The position numbers and the translations under genes were made by a program. A stretch of DNA of 64,000 nucleotides. It comes from Phoronis australis. Taxonomy: Eukaryota > Phoronida > Phoronidae. The notes beneath the pieces are model-generated. The model was not told the DNA's origin and searched no databases. It worked only from the letters and a program-made list of their open reading frames with translations. Each line of letters starts with the position of its first letter. The stretch's first letter is position 1. Location of the stretch: NCBI GenBank assembly GCA_002633005.1, contig NMRA01000313.1:62001-126000 (forward strand). Direction: 5' to 3'. Positions 11,100 through 24,400 of the stretch are shown here, in pieces.

Positions 11100-14000
11100 G
11101 TAGGTGAAGGTGACGTGATTAGGTGCTGCCATGTGGCAAAACAGAAGTTTAGTATTTTGCATCGTATTCAAGAAGCATTGATTGACTTATTTTCCTGAAC
11201 ATGACCATCATTTTTGAACAAATGAGATATGGTTTTTAAATACGCCAAGTCACTGGCTCCTTTATATATGGAAAAGTTCCCGGCCTTAAGGAGAACTGAG
11301 GCAGACATTTTTCTTAATCAAATGAAGGCAAAATATCAATTTCTGTGACAATTTAAAACCAAAACGAGACAATTCTACCGTTGCAAGTTTCTATTGCCAA
11401 AATTCTGTGATTTAGGTGGGGTTTTTAGACCTGCATAACTTGCTGAGCCATAGTGCAACAGAAGTTCCATTCTAACCTCAGGGTTCTTCAGGCCTCAATT
11501 TTGCGGTCTCATTCCCCTATCAAAAATTTTTTTTTATCATGCAAAATTCCCCTGATCTTGCCTAAAATTTGCCTCACAGAAAATCCTCTTTTGCAAAATA
11601 GTGCAGTAGGGTTCTTGAGATATTGCCAATGATGTCAGGCCACTGGGCCAGGATCTTGTCACCATGTGGACCATAAATTTTTTAACTTTCTGACTGCTTG
11701 ATAGCTGACCTAGAACACTTGATTAACTTGGTGGTCATTTAGAATCATAGTAGGTGCCACATGTCCGCTGTTATCTGGAAGTTGACAGGATGGTTGGAGG
11801 TACTTCAGTTATAATCGAGGTCACTGTCCTGAAGCTGGGACTGACTATGATGTAGAACCTGCAGTGCAGCCATTGTCACTTGCACCAGATAATTTATGCT
11901 CACCTCATTGAGGGGACTGGCTTTATTGATAAAAGATAACACTTTTGGGTGGAACGTTTCTGATAAGTGCCTGTCTTGATGGTTTTGTGTGGTGCTCCGC
12001 TGTATCCGGGATGGGATGGCGTTTTGCGCAGTTTTCAGGACCATTCAAGGCAATTGTCAGTGTGCAAGATAAGGTGAACTAAATCTTACTGTATGCTTTT
12101 GTAACATACAGAAGGCTCCCTTAGACAATGCGTTGTTAAGGTTTTTAACAGAATCTTTTGGTTTGAGTACGCAAAAGAAAGTCAAACAAGTGAAACCAAT
12201 TGAGAATTTAAATAAAAAAATGATTTCATATATGTATTTTACCAGCGCTTGTCTTGATCCCAGCGCCCAACAGACATTACAAAAAGTAGTCAGTCATACT
12301 TTTATTGACTATTGTTGAAAAGAGGCCACTCATCAACATGCTAGGGTACTTGAACTCGACTGGAAGGCCTGACTGTCTGATGTAATACCATCTCACCCAA
12401 AGTACCATTTATCGTTCTCTATACTTTCTTTATCCAGGTTATCACATTTTTAGAATTAAGCATCTTGTGGTTGGCAGATAGATATACATTGTCCTTTCTT
12501 ATCATGTTTTTGAGAAACAAATATGTTCTTTTCGTTTAAATGCATTTCTTAAGATTTCCCCACTTTACATGTCCTTGTTATCATTTTCGAAAAATAAATA
12601 CCACACAGTATTTGTCAAAATGTATTTCCGATTTCCTTGCCTTCGTCATTGTTTTGAGAAATTTAAAATACCACATTTTCTCCTGGACATGAAGTGGTGT
12701 TTCGTACTACGTTTCCACTTTTTCCTTATTGTATTTTGACAAATAAATACCACGTGCTTTGTTCACTAAAATGTTTTTTTCATAATTCCATCGCTTTCTG
12801 TACTGCGGCTATCGTATCTTTGTGAAATAAATACCATGTGTTATGGTCGTTTATGAGATTAACCTGGTGAACTGTACCTTGAATTTACCTGACTGATGTT
12901 CTCCCCAGGTGCCCATTAGGGAGGTATGCTGAACTCATCCACTGTTAGGTGTTTCATGCAATAGGACATAATACAGAGCTCAGTCCAGCAAAATCAAATC
13001 CTTATGTCCAAGTTCAAGGTAAACTTCACAGCAGTACTCCGCTGTGTTCCTTTGAGTGCAGTGAGTGGTGAGTTCCCACGTCCCGGATTCAACTTTCTCT
13101 TAGTGGAGGTAGAGAAATGCATTGTATGATTAGCCTAGTTTTCAAAATGTAAGGTCACTAACATGTTTTGGAGCTTAGTCTGACCGTCAGTTGAAAAGGA
13201 TTAGGCTGCGATGGTTTTGGAATGACAACCTGACTGGAACACCCAGTTAAATTGAGATTTTCTTTTATCCATGAATTTCCTTCTTCTCAATCTTAATGCT
13301 TCATCCCTGTTACATACGGGTTTGTCTTAATGCTTACCCCTGACATTTCAACCTTTAAATGCCCATGGTATGCTTAGCACCCACTTCCTATTCTTAAAAG
13401 TTCCGGGAGTCTCTGTGAACGCCCATATCACAAAAAATTTTAGCTCCCAAAACTCGCTTAGCTTTGAGTAATAATCATTTTCTGTCGTATCTTGTCATAT
13501 TCTGGCTAGAAAATAACTGTTGCTTTTAGCCATCCTTGCTCGGCTTAATGTCCTCCCTCCAATTTCTCAATTTAAGCACCCAGAGTTGTAACCCAGATGA
13601 GTGAAGTATCTTGTTATACTGTTTACCTCCACCAGTCAACATGTAAAAAACATAAAGTTTAACAATTTGCTGTTGTTGGTGTTTTCCAATCGACTTGGGC
13701 TATTGTTGGATAAAGGAGGTGCATTTTGAAAGCTTGCTGGTTGCTGGAAAAATTTGTCTTTCAACGACCTGCTATTTTTGTCTACTTTTTTCCATCGATG
13801 GCAACTGTCGCAACCTCAGTTACATTAAGACCTGCGTCCTAGGTTAAACTTGGCTGGGTACGTGGTGCGGCCTCGCAGCCAATTTTTGATGTCTGATCCT
13901 TGGTCATGTTTTTCATCCTTCTGAGGGAAATTAAGTTTCGGAAAACAACACACGGCATACCAGTTGACGATGCAACCCTGGCATGTGTCTAGATTCCAAC

Positions 14001-17000
14001 GGTAGGTTGACAATAACTGGATTACAAGGTCGAACATTGTAGCCAGTCTGGGTCCACCAGAGAGAACTGTTTTTCCAAAAATCTGTTGGATTTTCGTCTT
14101 TCGACTTTTGGCATGGCCTGTTTCACAAAATCATGCTAAGTCTTAACGAAAAAAAATCCGTCTGCAACTCTAAGTCAAAAGACAGAAATCCATAGTTTTC
14201 TTGAATAAACAGGCAACAAAACGTTTCGAGAAAGGCAATGGACATTAAATTAACGTTTGGCTATTCGTAGACAGATTCTTGACTGTTGGCTGTTGGCAAG
14301 ACAAAAGACTTCTAGAGTCGGTTGCTATTACCAGAAAAAAGTAGACCAAAATGGCGGGTCACTGGGAGGTAATTTTTTTCCATAACAAGTGCTCAAGTCA
14401 AGGTTTGCTAATAGAATTTCTTATCTCCAAATTACAGTAAATGATGTATGGTGTAAAATGGAGTATGATTTCAAGTCATTCTTACGCATTACTGTTTTTC
14501 AGTTCAAACTGAAGCAATTACATCACATCAATCTGTTTTCCTTTAATTACAACTGAATCTATGAGACTTAGGGGCGGCGTTTCATGAAGCCTTTTCTGTC
14601 TGAACTTTAAACCGAAAGGGGCCTTAATCTTAACCAAAATGTCTTAGCCCGTTTCATGAAATTTCTTGAGATCAAAATTACAACTGAAATTGGTCTAAGC
14701 TAAGACCGATAGTTAGCCTGCTACAAAGTAGGCTTAAAAGGTTCCTGAAGTACAATAACATGCATTTTTAATGTAATTTAATTGATGAATAAAGTCTACA
14801 TCAGAAATCACATCTTTGTTACTCTTTCACATTTTTGTAAAAAAGCGTTTTTCCAATGTTAATTCCTATTGGCTAACGCGCGTCTGATGTCACTGAGGCT
14901 GTACCGAGGGTGAAGGCAATACGATAGATCGAGGTTATTATTTATATGGCTCATTGGGTGAATGCCTCTCGGCTACAGAACTGTGCTTAATGTGTATAAA
15001 TTCGTCTGTGATCTCGGCTCTTGGAACTTCATATTTACAAGTTTACTGCCGTGCAGTGTTGACTCTTAGTGGAACGATGCCGTTCTCGGCATGGGCCCGG
15101 AAAGGGTCTTCGTAGTCTTGCCTTAGTGCGAGCTGTATAGTAAATATACAGCGGCCGTTGTACCGATGTGGGTAAAAACTAATCAAATAAAATCTGACAC
15201 AAAATTAATGTCATTAAACATTACACTCTTCCTTGGGTAATCTAAATTATTGTCTTAACTAGTGTTGAAAAATTGGCATTCTGCTGTTCACTCTACTGCT
15301 AAAATTTGGGTGTGCTCTTTGAGGTCGGCTTTCGGCGCCGTCACCTGTTGCCTTATTTACCAGTTTCGTTCCCCGAGTTGTTCTTCTCCCAAGCGATCGA
15401 ACTGTTCTTCAAAGTTGTGTACATGTCACAACAAATTACTAGAGCTGATTTCATTACCTTACTAGTTTTTAGTATTTTAATACCAGGGAACCGAATTTCA
15501 TACGAAAATTTGCTTTTTCGAAGCTGTCATCATTTCCTGAGAGATGTCGCAAAATTTTAGGAAATAGCGTGTGTTGAGTGTACTGTTTTCTTTGTTACAA
15601 AAGGCTGTGAATTATGAAATAAAATAAAGTTTACTAGATTGTTTTTCACTTAAATGGCTCCAGCGGGCAAGGTGAGTGGCGGTTGACACCCAGATATTTG
15701 CACGCTTCCCTGCCAGTTTAGAGCTCTACATGTTGATATAAGTTTCGCGACGAGTTGACGATCAGAACTACCCGCGCTATGAGAAATTTCTTACGGAGCT
15801 CAACACACAGTGCTACTGGTACTTATGGTAGTTTTATTTTGAAGATTAGTCTTCATACAGCTAGCTGGCTGGCTAAGACCATGGGATGAATCAGTCACAG
15901 GAAAGAAAATCGAAAAAGGTTGTGAGTATGCACATGTTGATCTGTCGACTACACTACGTACTCGCACGGCTAATGACCTATATCTCTTTGTGCTGTAGAG
16001 CCTCAGTGACGTCACGAAAACCAGCGCTTGCAGTGGGGCTTTATGGAACTAATAAATTTTTACTTTTCAAAGTAAAAAAGAAAAATACTGTGCACTATTT
16101 AGAAATATATGGATGCCAGTAACCAACCTTTATACTTTCAAAATTCTTATTAAAATGCTGAAACATGTACTTCAGGCCTCTTTTAAGATTACGCTTTTGG
16201 TCTTTAATGACCAAAATTTACGACTTCGTTGTAAACAATTGAGGAACAAATTTGTTTGATATTTTTCACAATCTTATGTTCCTAAATAAAGTCAAATTAA
16301 AGATCGTCTGCTTTCGGTTTGAGAACTGGCAAAGCACCCGAGACTCGAAGATTCGCACTAATGTTGTATTATAAATAAATCCCCATTTAGTGTTTCAAGG
16401 CTGCGATAATTCTTGAAATGATGTTTTACATTCAACCTTGTTTAGTTTTATGAATTTTCAACAGGTGGCGAAAGCGTTTGTATGCCCGGCTTAATTCCTG
16501 TCGAAATTAAGACAAAAGCCGAAAAACAGACTCAGAGTTCATCAAACGGGTCTTTTGTGAACTTTTGTCTTCGGTCTGAACTTAGACAAATTTTTGGTGT
16601 CAAGTCATGAGTCATTAGGTCTCTTCCTAAACTTGGCGTCAGGCTCAATAATACCCAGGAGGACTTTAAATTAATTTAAAATCAGTTCTGGCTCTAACTG
16701 ATTTAGGAGGTATGTGTAAAATGCTAGCAGCTTAGCTTAAATCCCTCTTGGAGGTACACTGTAGTTTGGGATGGAATTTACCAAAACTGATTCATACCTT
16801 TTGATGTGTTAACGTACAATTGACTCAGGTCGAGGAAGTGACACATACTTGCGTGTTTGAAGATCTTGGTCGCTATGGCAACCTTTTTCTAAAATTGCTG
16901 TGAAACTTCAGCCTACTTAACCCGTTTGCATAATGGAAAAATCCGAAGAGAAAAAACTTCAAAAATAGTTACTAAACTTCTTGAAAACCATCCGTAGGTG

Positions 17001-20000
17001 CCATTGCTTAATGGAAATTCTTCGTGGAGCGTGGAATTGCGGAGACGCCGAAGTGTCTGAACCGATTGGGTTTTTGTAGTATGAATGAAAAGATGAAGTG
17101 GCTCAAGTCAATCAGGATAAATTGATTCAAAGTAAATAGACTCCAAACTTCAGTGTAAATGGGGATACGTAATATTATGACTTGATCCAGCTGGTCATTC
17201 AAGCCATGATCTCGGAGTACTAAATTAAAACTGCCAGTGCTGTGCAGGAACCACTTCTAATTTGAGTAAGGAATGAGTTCGGAGCAATTTTATAACTACA
17301 TGATAATCAAGTTGTTTTACAGTATGTGTCACCAGTGTTAAATATTTAGTGTGAAAGGTTCTGAATCAGCTTTAGTGTATTCAGATTGGCAATTTTGGTA
17401 TCTATTGTTTTTGGCTAGCAGTACAAAGGAAACATTTTGGCATTGAAACCCTTTTAATTGGCTTTTGCGCAGGATCATAGATCTCGTGGATTGGGAAAAT
17501 ACGGAGTTGGAAGTCAATGTACAAAAGTCCATGACCACTAAAATGTCACTACTTTCGGACAAAAATAATTGTCAAATTTGGCCATTTTTCAATTTTCAGA
17601 AGCTTTTAGCATTGTTGTGAATACCCAATTTCTCAGAATAATTGTCAGATGGTATAATAGGTCTTTAAAAATGATTTTTATTTGGTGTTTCGTATCATTC
17701 ATGAAAAAATGAAAACACAAATTTTCTCTTGCCTGTCATGTTAGGTCCGGATTGGTCAGATTTCACCAAACGCGCAGGGAAGCATTTACAGTATGCTGCA
17801 TTAGTGTCAAGACATCAAGTAGTTCAGCTAAAGGAAAGTAGCCACACTCCCGCTGTTATTTCTTGGAATGTTTTTATTATCTTTTATTATGAGTGTATTT
17901 TCCACTGTCATTCTTTTGATGGCTGATCCATCAAAACTCGTTGCATCCTGCAAAAATAAATTGTACATCCTTGGAACTTAACTGTATGTGTTTGAGTACA
18001 GTTAATTAATAACGTCATGCTGTTCTTGTGCTTTGTAAAACATGTGATTGCTCAAAGCACTTTTAGCTAAGTTTGTGCTATGCCACATTTTGGGAACGTT
18101 TACAAGTGTCTGGGAATTTTATCGAGGGATCGATAATAACTTTCGTGAACAATTTTCGTAATTGAAAGAAAAGTGACATAGCGTTTTTGGTGCAGTTTTC
18201 CCACATGCACGCATTCAAACGAATTACCATATATTCTCAATAAAGCAATTGTCTTTAAGTGCTCTCAACCCATGCAGCCTAATCTTAAGGTATTGATTTA
18301 AGGGCAGTCCAATCAGACATGCCTGTTAAGTTTTTAATCAGCAACATTATTCGCTTATAACGCCATCTCCCTCATCAAATAATAAGCAATCTTGAGCTTA
18401 TTTTGAAATTAATGGTACTAATTGCTGAATTACTTTGTGATGTAAACATTGATCAAGGGACGATGATACAGATTATGCAATTTTTGTTAATTGATATATT
18501 ATGTAGTCTTACACCCAGGTTTTCTTGTCTCACATTTCGCTCTTTCACGTATGTCACATAACTGTAGGTTCAAAACATTGTTGTTTTGAATTATTTGTAT
18601 GCTAAAAATTTACTCTGAAACTTGAGCCATATCTTGAGATTTTGAGAGTATATTTAATGGCTTTTGAAGTTAAGCCTAACTGATGTTTGAAATTCTGGAA
18701 GCATTTTTGTAAGAAAAAGGGCTCTTGGTGTTAAATGAAAGATGTTTTGTCACACAGTGCATAATTCATGATCCCATGCTGGTGTGTTACCTGCAGTTGT
18801 GGATTTCCAAGAAGAGATGTTCCAACTCATGCAAATTGTAATTCTAGGTTCTTGTGATTCTCTAGCTCCATATTTCATAAGGTCGCTCACAAGTGAGCCT
18901 CTGTATGCGTTTTTCCACCGTTCTCTGCCACGAAAATGCTCGCTCCTATCTTCTCAGATGTAATTCATCATTAATATGTACCGTCTTCTTCACCTGACAC
19001 TAATATTGACCCACCTGGGCTGATTAACACACCATACTATTTCTATCGTCTTGGAATCATAATGCTTTCATCTTGGTCTGGTGCCTGGCACTTGCTTTTT
19101 CATACATTTGGAAATGAGTGGGGAAAACAAAATGCATTTTGCATTGCTAGAGATATACTGGCTCAGACGTGAATGGGAATTAGTGGAATAATTTCCATAT
19201 TTTTGCTTCGAGAGAGTTCACTACCGTTGAAAGGGTTCCTCTAGCTTATTTGTTAAAGTGTACTTTAACCTAGAAGAAAACTAGGCGAAGTGTAACTCTA
19301 AATCGTTAGAGAATAAGCTCAACTTATGGTTCGATTTGTTCCACCTACATTGATATAAACAAAATTTGTCATTTTTTTGTTTGTAAGGTACTGTGGACTT
19401 CAATTTTAACATTTCTGATGAAAATGTGCAAACCATAAGTACTGTGAAGAGACCTGCAAGTTTAAGAGTGGCACTGTTGTTTATGGAATGCATTGTTGGG
19501 TAGGATGGTTGTGTGCTTGTAAACATCTGATGACATCTTACATAACTTGGGACATGTAAAAGCTGTGATGGAAAACACTGGTAGTCACTTGTTGAAGGCA
19601 TGTGTTCACTGCAATACATGTATGCTTGTTAGAGTACATCACTTAAAGCCACTGTCATTTAACAAGAAAAGAATGACAGAAATAGAGCCTCAAAATGCGT
19701 TGAATAAATACATACTTACGGTAAAGTCGTGCGATTTTCGGACACTCAAAATTAATTCCAATAGAAAAAATTCATTCTTGGACGAATCTTGTGAAACATT
19801 TTTGTGGTGTCCGAATTTGGCAGACCTCCAAATTTGGATTTCCGCTCGTGTCCGAATTTTGTGGGTGTACATTATTTCGATGAGCGGTCATGGTATCAAC
19901 ATTGCTGGCTCAGTCATTTGATAGCAGTAAAGTTGCTCGTCAATGAGACTCAAATGATCTGTGCGATTAATTTTTGAAAAATTGACTTTCCCAATAAGAA

Positions 20001-21444
20001 ATGTGCGTTGTCGACGGACAAAGAACATTCCCGACAAGTGTTGGTTCTTCTTTTCAAAAACTTGTGTTTTCTCAATATGAAATAGTTCGGCTTGCATTGC
20101 CGATGCTTGAAACCCTTCCTCGGCAATAGACGAAATTTTTTTCAAAAATGTGCTATCTCACTTGAAATATCGGGCTGCGTTGTGAAAAAAGAGTGTTCCC
20201 TATGACTGGTACAACTGAACATCACGTCTGTTGACATTTGCAACGAGTTTGAATGGGCCCTTGGGGAGAAATTTGCTACGTACATGTACTCCTTGTCAAT
20301 AAAAATTGTGATTTGTTTGTGAATAAGTTGTCACCGGTGTTTAAATTTAAAACTTGGAACGAACAAACGTTTGTTTCAGTACTGCTGAGCAATACTGACA
20401 TCATTAAAGGCAGGTAAATTTACACTTAAGGTAGTTTTACTGTAAGTACTTTGACGCTATGAGCAACGTCATCTGCCATGCCCTTCCGGCACGTTGGTCA
20501 ATGTTTGCGTGCGTCTGACATGTTGGGGTTTTTCGGTGAGGAGAAAACGGATGCAAAGATTTCTGGTCACTAAATACCTCAACACTGACAAACTGTGCTA
20601 TTGAAGTACAGTGCAAGACAATAGTAATCAGACAAAATACCATTATCCCAGTCGCAACGGCTAATTTTTTTTAACAGCAAAAGTTACTGGTAATACTTTT
20701 AGGGCAGTAAAATTCTAAGAACAGATTAGCTTAAGCCACCATACTAACTAATTCCTTTTAATCCCCTTCATTCTCGGTCATGAGGATCAGTACTCTGAGG
20801 GTGAATTTGGCTTCTGTCCAACTGTCATGACTGGAAATTCTGCATCATTTCGTCTGTCACTTTTGGGTTGTACTGTGTAAAGAATCGGCGATGTTCAATG
20901 TGAACAACACAGCAAACATGAGTGATTTCAGTTTAGTAACACGATTATAACTCCATACTTACTGACTGGTAACCGATTTGCACATACAAGCTTCCACGCT
21001 GGTAATTCAAGTTCCCTTTGGGATTGGTCAGTGGTATTGTATGGATTGCTGAGTGGTATGGATTGCTCAGTGGTATTATTGTATGGATTGATGCGCATAC
21101 CTTTGTGTTGATCATGTTTTAATGCACTGCGTAATTTTTGTTTTGCTTTGAAAATTTCACTTTATTATTTTATGGAGGACAATTTTTTTAGTTGTTCTTA
21201 AAAGCAATTATTTCCAAGTTTTGGACATCTCGAGACTCAAGACAAATTTGAGAGTTAACCCTTTGTTCATAGCCTATTTACTTAGATTCCTGAACAAAAA
21301 AGCAACGTAGCTTTGCATTTGAATTTCCCTAGTTGACGGGAGCTCTGAACAAATCGTCTGAAGTCACTGAATCTTTATTTGGTTTCTTCCGCTTTCTCTA
21401 TTTCTATATTTCTAGAAGCTTTCACCAAGGTAAAGGAATCATTG

Positions 21445-21487
<43 letters not shown>

Positions 21488-24400
21488 CTTTATTTAAAGA
21501 GGATAAAAGTACAATAAATGTAAAACATGCTTTAGCCAAAGGCTAATATCCAGCGTGGTCGTGGTGTTTGCACGGCATACATGAGTAGACAATTATCTTC
21601 TCATCTTACTCAAATTATCTTTTTTTTCTTTGTAGAATGAAGCAAAGAAGACTCGCACAGTCGTCTATGTTCTCGTGGTAACAGAAATATTGGATGAGTG
21701 GGAAGACGCCAAAATAATGGGTAAGTTATGGTTGACTACGGAACTTTCTGCATTTGTATGACTTTTTAGTGTGCGAGAGCACCAAAGCAACATCACGTTT
21801 GACTCAATTTCAAATTCTGATGGTCAAGACGGGTAGAGACGACGAATAACGATGGTGATCCGATGACTTGGCGATTGCAAAGAATTTAATAAACATAAAG
21901 TTCCTCTGCTTTGAAATCTCTGTCCAAATTACATGAAAGTTCCAGATTGAGTTGTATTTTTGTATGCAAACTACTACATGATCTATCGGGCGGCGGCGAA
22001 GCAAATTTCATTATGCCATCGCGATATCGTAAAATGGCTATTGGCTTTGTGGACGCAAGGTTGTGGAATCTTTTCAATTTCTTTATCCATAAATTTTAGT
22101 TATAGCGTCTAAGTTAACGCCTGTTAACGCCAACCGTGCATACAATTATCTTGTCTGGGGCATAATAAACAAGCGTAATTTATTTTTACAAATTCCTCAG
22201 TCAAAATAACTTATTAGGAAATTCAACTTACTACTAACTTGAGGTTTGTACAGAATGGCTGACACCAAACAATGTTTCAAAAAACTTATTGCACATTTCT
22301 GTCGGTGTAGGTATAACCAGTGGAAGCTGCAAAATGTCAATTTTAGCAATTATTTTTTTTCCAATTTGCAGAATTAACTTTACCACACTTTAAAACAGTA
22401 TACATCACTAGTAATTTTTTGCAGTAACTTGATGCTTTTGTGCAATAGTTCTGATTGAAGTAATTCCTCACTTATTTAGCACACAAAATAATCGTAATAA
22501 TTGTATTTTTATGGGCTTCTTATATATGTGTGTTCACCTGTTGTCGTCATTCTGTCTGGGTTGTCTGGGCATCCTGGTGTCGGGGGTGTCTGTTATCTAA
22601 AAAACCCCTCGTCGAATTTTGATGTAATGTGGCACAAGGGTGCGGGGCGTCACTGGAAAGGTCTGTGACATTTTTCAACCCTAATATTTGTACAATTCAC
22701 ACCAAGCCAGCAATAGTCTAAAATGCTCTTAATGTTTTGTTTTTATGGAGAAATTTGACAAAATAAAATGTCTTGTCCACCATGTGGTGTGCTAAATAGG
22801 TCAAGAGTTACTACATTGTAGCTTTCTGACTCCACTTAAGTTGTGGCGATGAAATCTAATGTAAAAAAATGTCTGTTGAAGTTACTGTATTTTCCTACCG
22901 TATACACTAACAGCCATTATCACTAGGGGGGCTGTTTTGTGGCTTTATGGGCACAGCTATTCAATGCCAACTGGAGGTAATAAAGCAAATTTTGTATTAG
23001 CCATGGCCATCCACCCTTTGTTGAGTAAATTGGGGTCAACTGTCAGACAGACAGTTGCATGGAATCTTCAGCACTACACCACTCAAATTCAAAGATCTAG
23101 TGTCTGTATGGACATCAAATGATTTATTACAACAGTCTGCAAAACTGAAAGGTGTTTTGTGCACTTCCTCAAGACTTCATGGAAAGTGACTGATGACTCC
23201 AGTCAAAATTTATATCTATTACTTCCCATGATTATTTTCGAAAATGTAGCTTAATCTCAATACACTAGTACAAAGTCTGAGAATGTATCTGAAATCTGAA
23301 AATTAATTAGATAATTTGTATTATTATTGGTAAACTGCGCTGACAGTTGCATTGGAAAAAGGTATTTAGAAATTTGCGAAGTGAGGTGGTAAGACCAAAA
23401 ATCTGACTTTTGTGTTTTAAGACTTGAAAGTCACTATTCTTGAAATAGACGCCAGAGGCTGGTGTCATGTTGGTCTGGAACTGAAGCCTGTGTATCGGAA
23501 GTGGAGGCTGTAACAGACCAGGGCTGTGAAATATCTTAGTTATGGTGGACAAGTAGAATTTTATTTTGTCAAAAATTCTGATTAAAAATTAGTCTTCAGA
23601 AAACTTAATGTAAGTCTCTTATTGGCCGACTATAGCCTGCCTGTAAACAACTTCTGCCATTTGTATCGAGAAAAATATTGAGCCTTTAAAAAGGGGGAAT
23701 TTAGCAATTATTTTGTTCCAAATTGAATTTTTTACTGTATATTGGTGAATGAATATCAAAGAAGTTATTGCTGACTGTTTGCTTTGGTAATTGTTAAACC
23801 CTCAGGCGTGAAGTGTAATGTACTTACTGAACTGAATGCTATACTGGTTAAGTGCTTTAAATTGCTATTACTGTAATTGTACCAACAAAATGTACACTGC
23901 AATAATTCATCTACATCCATTAGGCCAGCAAAATATTCTGCGTAATTCCCTCTCTTCCGAAAGCACGATTCGATTTAAAAGAAAAATTTCCATAGATGAT
24001 TCCGTGGAGTTGGGGCATTTCTATATAACACCGTATTCATTATGATTAAATACCTAAAGCATTCAGATTCACGGTCTCAATTATCCAAGAAAGACTTTGA
24101 ATTAGGTATTAATGTATGGTATATTAGTGAGTTTGCATTTTGGGAGGAGCAACTTTTCCGTAGATGGGTGTTGATAAGGACACGGCACTTCAGGGGTAAT
24201 AGAAATGCACTGGTCCGAGGAGACGGACCAGCGAAATTTGGCTTGTGTCTTGTGAAACGTTTGAGCTGGCTTAAGACCGATGTCTAGCGAATATTGAAGT
24301 GGGATAGTGAAACACTTCGGCTCAGTAGCCCGACCTGTCAGACTGGCAGCTTTCCGTAGCCTCAGCACAGCCTCCGTACTGCCCGTCGATGACTATCTTG

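Larger units (their letters stand above)
11100..21635 (+). other. Intron of the Nudix gene (10.5 kb)
   Basis: Bounded by GAG|gtaggt and ttgtag|AAT. It contains a degenerate tandem array (12.5-12.84 kb), inverted-repeat material at 14.57-16.62 kb, minor repeats near 21.02-21.10 kb and a retroposon tail next to the 3' splice site. No nested gene was recognised on either strand. Confidence 0.85.

Noticed and set aside
10785-11198. 137-codon frame starting at 10785
   Set aside because: Only 10944-11099 is coding. The rest is intron on both sides of clear splice sites.
15656-15680. ATG GCT CCA GCG GGC AAG followed by gtgagt, like a short first coding exon
   Set aside because: Only six codons, no recognisable protein, no partner exon in phase, and it lies within probable transposon DNA in an intron.
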